Position numbers and translations under genes: made by a program. From assembly GCA_030431485.1 (NCBI GenBank), contig JAUIIR010000044.1, positions 1 through 34,573 on the forward strand: 34,573 nt of DNA, read 5' to 3'. Shown one piece after another: positions 31,394 through 34,573 of this stretch. How positions within the stretch are numbered: position 1 is the first letter of the stretch; each line of letters begins with the position of its first letter. The notes below the pieces were generated by a model, which made no database searches, had not been told where the DNA came from, and saw only the letters and a list, made by a program, of their open reading frames with translations. The stretch comes from Alphaproteobacteria bacterium (lineage in GTDB: Bacteria; Pseudomonadota; Alphaproteobacteria; Rhodobacterales; Rhodobacteraceae).

Positions 31394-31435
31394 GTTCCGG
31401 GGAAAGCTGCGCGCCTGCATCGGCTTGCAGGTTGA

Positions 31436-32395
31436 TCAGGGTTGCGTGCCAAAGATGTCTTGGGTCAGTTCGTTGACGCGCTTGCCGATCGGGCGCGCCT
31501 CGGCTTCGGACAGGCGATACACCGGTGCCATAATGCTCAGGACACCGGCCAGATTGCCCGTCGGGCCGCGTACGGGGACAGCAACGGCCGCGGCGTTTTC
31601 GATGCGCTCATTGCAGCCATAGGCATAGCCCTGCGCCCGAAACGTTGCGACGCTGTTCAGGAACGCATCGCGGGTGACAAGCGGTTTGTGGCCGCTCTGA
31701 GAGGCGAGCCTGTCAAATATCTCGGCCGTGCGATCGGGGTGTTGCCCCATGAACCAAGCGCGTCCTCCGGCACCCAGCATGACGCTATGTTCGCTGCCAA
31801 CCGGCAGGGTGTATTTCAAAGGGTGGTTGGAGTCATAGACCTCGACCGCAACCTGAAAGCCGTTTGTTTCGCGAAACCAGGTCACGCTTTCGCCGGTCTC
31901 GTCGCGCAGACGTTCCATGATCGGCCGCAGCGCCGTGAGCGTCGGAGAACTGACAAGGATACGTTGCGCATAGCCCAAGATCGCGGGAGAGACGGTCCAG
32001 TGGCCAGTTTCGCGCGTTTCGATCAAGCGTGCGGCCGTCAGATCGGCCAGCGCTTTTTCGATCTGTGGTTTCGACAGCTCCGACCCGTCATAAAGGCCGT
32101 CCACCGTTGCGCCCTGCGAGGCAGGGCTTCTCGAGATGCGGCGAAACAGGTCCAAGGCATCAGACAACGACGCGCCGCCGGCCTGGTTCACTGTCGCACG
32201 GTATCTTTTGGTGCCGGGAAGCAATTCCACAAATCCCGCAACCTCCAGCGTCTTGAGGGACCGAAAGGCGATCGAGGTAGACAACTCGCTGCGGGCCGCA
32301 ACCTCGGTCATCGAAATCGGAGCGCCGGAGTCCGACACGATTTTCAGGATGTGCAGCGTCTTGAGCGATGTCTGGAGAACATTATCGTCGGCCAT
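31436..32395 (-). CDS. IclR-family regulator with two winged-helix segments
   Basis: 319 aa, about 60 longer than usual IclR proteins. N-terminal wHTH (LQTSLKTLHILKIVSDSGAPISMTEVAARSELSTSIAFRSLKTLEVAGFVEL, residues about 7-60) is followed by a second wHTH-like segment (SQGATVDGLYDGSELSKPQIEKALADLTAARLIETRETGHWTVSPAIL, about 93-142). Then comes the IclR effector domain (ILVSSPTLTALRPIMERLRDETGESVTWFRETNGF..., YAYGCNERIENAAAVAVPVRGPTGNLAGVLSIMAPVYRL). The extra wHTH explains the length. A perfect palindrome just upstream suggests autoregulation. It ends convergent to the peptidase gene. Confidence 0.83.
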   Translation of the reverse strand: MADDNVLQTSLKTLHILKIVSDSGAPISMTEVAARSELSTSIAFRSLKTLEVAGFVELLPGTKRYRATVNQAGGASLSDALDLFRRISRSPASQGATVDGLYDGSELSKPQIEKALADLTAARLIETRETGHWTVSPAILGYAQRILVSSPTLTALRPIMERLRDETGESVTWFRETNGFQVAVEVYDSNHPLKYTLPVGSEHSVMLGAGGRAWFMGQHPDRTAEIFDRLASQSGHKPLVTRDAFLNSVATFRAQGYAYGCNERIENAAAVAVPVRGPTGNLAGVLSIMAPVYRLSEAEARPIGKRVNELTQDIFGTQP

Positions 32396-32396
32396 G

Positions 32397-32432
32397 TATT
32401 GCGATTAACGAAAATTCCCGATAATCGCAATA
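32397..32432. promoter_or_regulatory. Perfect inverted repeat, candidate IclR-type operator
   Basis: TATTGCGATTA (32397-32407) and TAATCGCAATA (32422-32432) are perfect 11-bp arms separated by 14 bp, starting one base upstream of the regulator's ATG. The spacing between arm centres is 25 bp. It lies in the 104-bp space between the regulator and the small ABM-like gene, so it may control both. Confidence 0.6.
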
Positions 32433-32499
32433 ATGAAAGTCACAACGACGGGCGATCCTTGTCCGTCAGGTAAGAGGCCAACGCCTCGGGAGAAACGTT

Positions 32500-32826
32500 A
32501 TGATCATCAGGTGGTGGCGCGCAGTTGCCGGGTCACAAGAGGTCTTGGACCAATATGCAGATCACCTTGCGCGCACGACATTCAAAGAGATGGCAGAACT
32601 GCCGGGACATCTGGGCGCGACTTTGGCGGTAAAGGTCAAAGGCCAAGACTACGAGCTGGTTGTCAGCAGCCTGTGGTCCGATCTCGCCTCTGCGGGCCAT
32701 TTTGAAAAGGGCGACTTCGACGATGCCGTGGTCAAGCCGAGCACCCAGAAGCTGTTGAAATCCTTCGACCTTAAGGTCGAGTATTTTGAAACCGTGGTCG
32801 CGACCGGGGTGTTGGATACGCAGTGA
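32500..32826 (+). CDS. Small ABM-like (dimeric alpha-beta barrel) protein
   Basis: 108 aa from ATG 32500 with GGGAG at 32488-32492. MIIRWWRAVAGSQEVLDQYADHLARTTFKEMAELPGHLGATLAVKVKGQDYELVVSSLWSDLASAGHF has the pattern of antibiotic-biosynthesis-monooxygenase-type domains: strand, helix with spaced Leu/Tyr, G-x-x-G/A strand, then a V-x-S-x-W strand before an acidic helix. Members include heme-degrading and quinone-modifying enzymes and stress proteins, so no substrate can be given. It is divergent from the IclR-type gene and shares its promoter region. Confidence 0.6.
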   Translation: MIIRWWRAVAGSQEVLDQYADHLARTTFKEMAELPGHLGATLAVKVKGQDYELVVSSLWSDLASAGHFEKGDFDDAVVKPSTQKLLKSFDLKVEYFETVVATGVLDTQ

Positions 32827-32964
32827 CGTCGCGGGACGCGACCAAGAGGTTCGGCCCGTAACGACCAACCCGTGCGTGCCAAACGAACCTTGTGTTCAAA
32901 CGCACGGATAACACACGGTCAAAACCGCGCAACACGCTGATTTTCTGACAACTCATCTGGAAAA

Positions 32965-33000
32965 TGGTGCGGTCGAGAGGACTCGAAACTCCGCCCGCAA
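32965..33000 (-). other. tRNA 3'-end-like fragment (possible attachment-site remnant)
   Basis: Read on the minus strand the segment ends GAGTCCTCTCGACCGCACCA, the usual form of the T-loop, T-stem 3' side, acceptor 3' strand and CCA of an alphaproteobacterial tRNA (Leu/Ser-like). The T-stem has one G-to-T change next to the loop (GGAGT against CCTCT), and no 5' half of a tRNA is present upstream on the minus strand. It is therefore a fragment, not a gene. tRNA 3' ends are the classic integration sites of islands, and the DNA beyond is AT-rich and mobile-element-like. Confidence 0.45.
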
Positions 33001-33036
33001 TCCCACTACATTGAAATCATTGAATAAAAACAAAAC

Positions 33037-33070
33037 CGTCACACACGAATGCGTGCGGGTATGTGTGACG
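33037..33070. repeat. Inverted repeat CGTCACACA/TGTGTGACG
   Basis: Perfect 9-bp arms CGTCACACA (33037-33045) and TGTGTGACG (33062-33070) with a 16-nt spacer, 40 bp beyond the tRNA-like fragment. It may be an integrase or regulator arm site or a hairpin. No gene is attached. Confidence 0.45.
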
Positions 33071-33598
33071 AAATCTCGAACTTTGGTCTGGCAAGCTTTT
33101 TCAGATCCGTCGTGTTCGCATCTCTAGTTTGGTTTGGATTCTCCATCCAGCCATTCCGAGATGCGGAGATCGAGGTAGCAGCGATGAGTTGACTTCCATG
33201 GGTCCTGATTTCTTGATCTACTATCACCACCAGGGAACTAAGGAGGGACCCAATGGGGGGAATGGGGGACAACTCTCAAGGCAAATCGGGTGCCGTCAAG
33301 CGGCAGCAATGCAAGTGTCGGATTAATGATGTGGTTCGTTAGGCGCTGGGCGCCGCACCGTGCCACTTACTGGAGCCGACAGAATATGTTGCCGAGCATA
33401 CAACATCTGTGACCTTCAACATCTGACGAGACGACGCAGAACCGTATGACTGCTGACGCAAAGTCCAAAAGGTCGTCAATGAAACTCATCGAGAGCAGGT
33501 CGCCCTACACGATGCAACATCGGTCTTTCGAGTTCGCTCAAAGACGAAATAGCCGCCGACCGGTTACAAACTTACTTTAGGAAGCGCACAAACGGCGA
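33071..33598. other. Gene-free stretch of about 530 bp
   Basis: No frame on either strand has a recognised domain, good codon use or a ribosome site. The base composition falls compared with the genes to the left. I see no clear repeat here, only mixed non-coding sequence between the tRNA-like fragment and the hairpin array. Confidence 0.5.
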
Positions 33599-33802
33599 TG
33601 TTATGGGTGGACGGAATGAAAACACAAGTCCACCCATAACAAATTGGAGCGATGTTATGGGTGGTGCAAATCAATCCGCTGCACCACCCATAACAAATTG
33701 GAGCGATGTTATAGGTGGTGCAAATCAAACCACTGCACCACCCATAACAAGGTAAAAAATGTTATAGGTGGTGTAAATCAAACCACTGCACCACCCATAA
33801 CA
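33599..33802. repeat. Array of four palindromic hairpins, 53-54 bp period
   Basis: Four units start at 33599, 33653, 33707 and 33760. Each is an inverted repeat of TGTTATRGGTGGWSYA and its complement TGCACCACCCATAACA: 14-bp perfect arms in the first (33599-33612/33628-33641, ending GGAC instead of GGTGCA), 16-bp perfect arms in the second (33653-33668/33680-33695), one mismatch in the third and two in the fourth. Loops are 11-15 nt (AAATCAATCCGC type). Spacers are AAATTGGAGCGA or similar. Frames across it translate to repeated Cys/His-rich peptides but look accidental. Confidence 0.88.
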
Positions 33803-33844
33803 TTTCAAAAACACGACATTTTGCGCAATAATATTTAGAGAAAC

Positions 33845-34270
33845 TGTAAGTCATTGATTTTAAATAGAAAAGAGGGGTGTAGATGAGGTGTAGATAGCGC
33901 GAAAAAAAGATCAATGATTTCAATAGGTTACAGATCATCTACACCATCTACACCCGAGCGACTTTGTAACCCATTGATTTTAAACGAAAGTGTAGATGGT
34001 GTAGATAAACCGGGGATCTGGTTCCCTTATATACGTGAGAATATTTTTTTTTTCGCGAGTGTGTGCCCAGCGGAGCGACACTAAGTTAATGACCTTCACA
34101 TCTTTCTAAAAAAAAAATTGATTCTCACGTACGTTAGATCCAGATTCATCTACACCATCTACACCTTTCCTGTTTTATTCAATAAAAACATAGACTTAAG
34201 TGGTTGTAGATGGGTGTAGATGGTGTAGATAATCTGTAAGTCATTGAAATCATTGAATAGTCATCTACAC
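33845..34270. repeat. AT-rich block of GTGTAGAT and TGTAAGTCATTG repeats
   Basis: Two repeat families interleave. GTGTAGAT occurs as pairs in both orientations: 33877-33895, 33937-33953 (complement), 33990-34006, 34148-34164 (complement), 34203-34230 (three in a row) and 34263-34270 (complement). TGTAAGTCATTGATTTTAAA-like units occur at 33845, 33911-33932 (complement), 33965 and 34235. An identical 18-mer, CATTGAAATCATTGAATA, is present at 34242-34259 and again at 33009-33026 next to the tRNA-like fragment. No gene is present. Iteron-like repeats with AT-rich DNA suggest a replication origin or control region of a mobile element, but this is not proven. Confidence 0.8.
33990..34164. repeat. 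Large inverted repeat with T10/A10 arms
   Basis: The left arm runs from GTGTAGATGGTGTAGAT (33990) through ACGTGAGAAT-A-T10 (34033-34053). The right arm runs from A10-TTG-ATTCTCACGT (34108-34130) to ATCTACACCATCTACAC (34148-34164). The outer 17 bp and inner ACGTGAGAAT plus T10 are identical; the middle is less conserved. The central loop is about 54 nt. It could form a long cruciform or RNA hairpin. Confidence 0.8.
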
Positions 34271-34448
34271 CCGGACAAATCGAGGTGTTTTGTCGAGAAC
34301 AGCCACCTTTTCGATGGGTGCTTGTTGTCGAAACCGGTGGCTCCTGTTGAAACAGCGTCGAAGGAATCTGCTCTCATCCTATCGAGATGCTTTTCCAAAA
34401 CAGCCGTGCCCGCGTAGCGGGGATGTCGTATCGTTCTTTCCTTCTTTG

Positions 34449-34573
34449 TGAGGTGCCCCTAGTTTCCTAGACGCCTGCCTTTTCCAGTTTGAGCTGTCGT
34501 TCTTCGAAGTCAACGGGCGACAGCATGCCGTTGTTCGTGTGTTTGCGCTTTGGGTTGTAGAATAGCTCAATGT
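34449..34573 (-). mobile_element. IS3-family insertion sequence, one end
   Basis: The transposase stop lies about 18 bp inside TGAGGTGCCCCTAGTTTCCT, which starts at 34449 and looks like an IS3-type terminal inverted repeat (IS3-family ends begin TGA). The element would extend rightwards beyond the window. The flanking target duplication cannot be seen. Confidence 0.65.
34467..34573 (-). CDS. IS3-family transposase OrfB, C-terminal end (runs off window)
   Basis: On the minus strand the frame entering at the window edge reads IELFYNPKRKHTNNGMLSPV, then a short tail ending LEKAGV and a TAG at 34467-34469. Y-N-x-x-R-x-H-x-x-x-G-x-x-S-P is the conserved C-terminal signature of the rve (DDE) integrase domain in IS3-family OrfB proteins. 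The 5' part is outside the window, so completeness cannot be judged. Confidence 0.88.
   Translation of the reverse strand, partial: IELFYNPKRKHTNNGMLSPVDFEERQLKLEKAGV

Noticed and set aside
32965..33000. Functional tRNA gene
   Set aside because: Only the T-arm and acceptor 3' side are present, with a T-stem mismatch; no anticodon arm or 5' half is found.
33599..33802. CRISPR array
   Set aside because: Units are palindromic and the parts between them are short and nearly the same, so there are no unique spacers; no cas genes.
33644..33838. Small frame giving repeated Cys/His-rich peptide (WCKS.RCTTHNK)
   Set aside because: It is simply the translation of the 54-bp hairpin repeats, with no ribosome site. 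It looks zinc-finger-like only by chance.

Overview
The window looks like a marine alphaproteobacterium of the Rhodobacteraceae (Roseobacter type). The DNA is GC-rich, codons are strongly biased to C or G at the third position, and the gene content is typical of that group: a C-P lyase (phn) locus, two spermidine/putrescine-type ABC importers, and a Puu-like gamma-glutamylation set. No rRNA, complete tRNA or CRISPR was seen. The assignment rests on style and gene content, not on a marker gene.

Layout. (1) 1-480: 3' end of a gene for a low-complexity Gly/Ser/Lys repeat protein, closed by a strong hairpin. (2) 664-2904: a two-gene unit with an aminoglycoside-phosphotransferase-like protein and a CelD/FemAB-like acyltransferase. 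(3) 3254-14825: a phn locus read rightwards, phnF-G-H-I-J-K-L-M, then phnC-D-E-E, then a histidine phosphatase and a hexapeptide transferase. A PhoB-type box with correct spacing to a -10 lies before phnF. Related palindromes, probable PhnF operators, lie before phnF and phnC. (4) 15207-25240: leftward genes for a glutamine-synthetase-like ligase, an ABC importer, an iron alcohol dehydrogenase and a class I amidotransferase, with a divergent LuxR-type regulator and an aldehyde dehydrogenase. Together they form a plausible gamma-glutamyl route for an amino alcohol or polyamine. (5) 25352-31325: an RpiR regulator divergent from a second PotDABC-like importer that ends in a P1-family (DmpA-type) peptidase. 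(6) 31436-32826: an IclR-type regulator with two winged-helix segments, a perfect palindrome, and a small ABM-like protein. (7) 32965-34573: AT-rich, gene-poor DNA with a tRNA 3'-end-like fragment, an array of four hairpins with a 53-54 bp period, GTGTAGAT repeats inside a large inverted repeat, and the end of an IS3-family element. This is probably a mobile or island edge.

The most striking observation is PhnJ. It is full length and well conserved over most of its span, but the cysteines that bind the radical-SAM Fe-S cluster in E. coli PhnJ (C241, C244, C266) and the catalytic C272 are not conserved. Only Cys39 and Cys248 remain in the whole protein, while the glycyl-radical-site glycine and the PhnI histidine pair are kept. 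The locus is otherwise complete for core subunits and transport, overlapping and apparently regulated, but phnN and phnP are absent and a PGAM-type phosphatase is present. It may be an undescribed variant of the C-P lyase machine with different chemistry.
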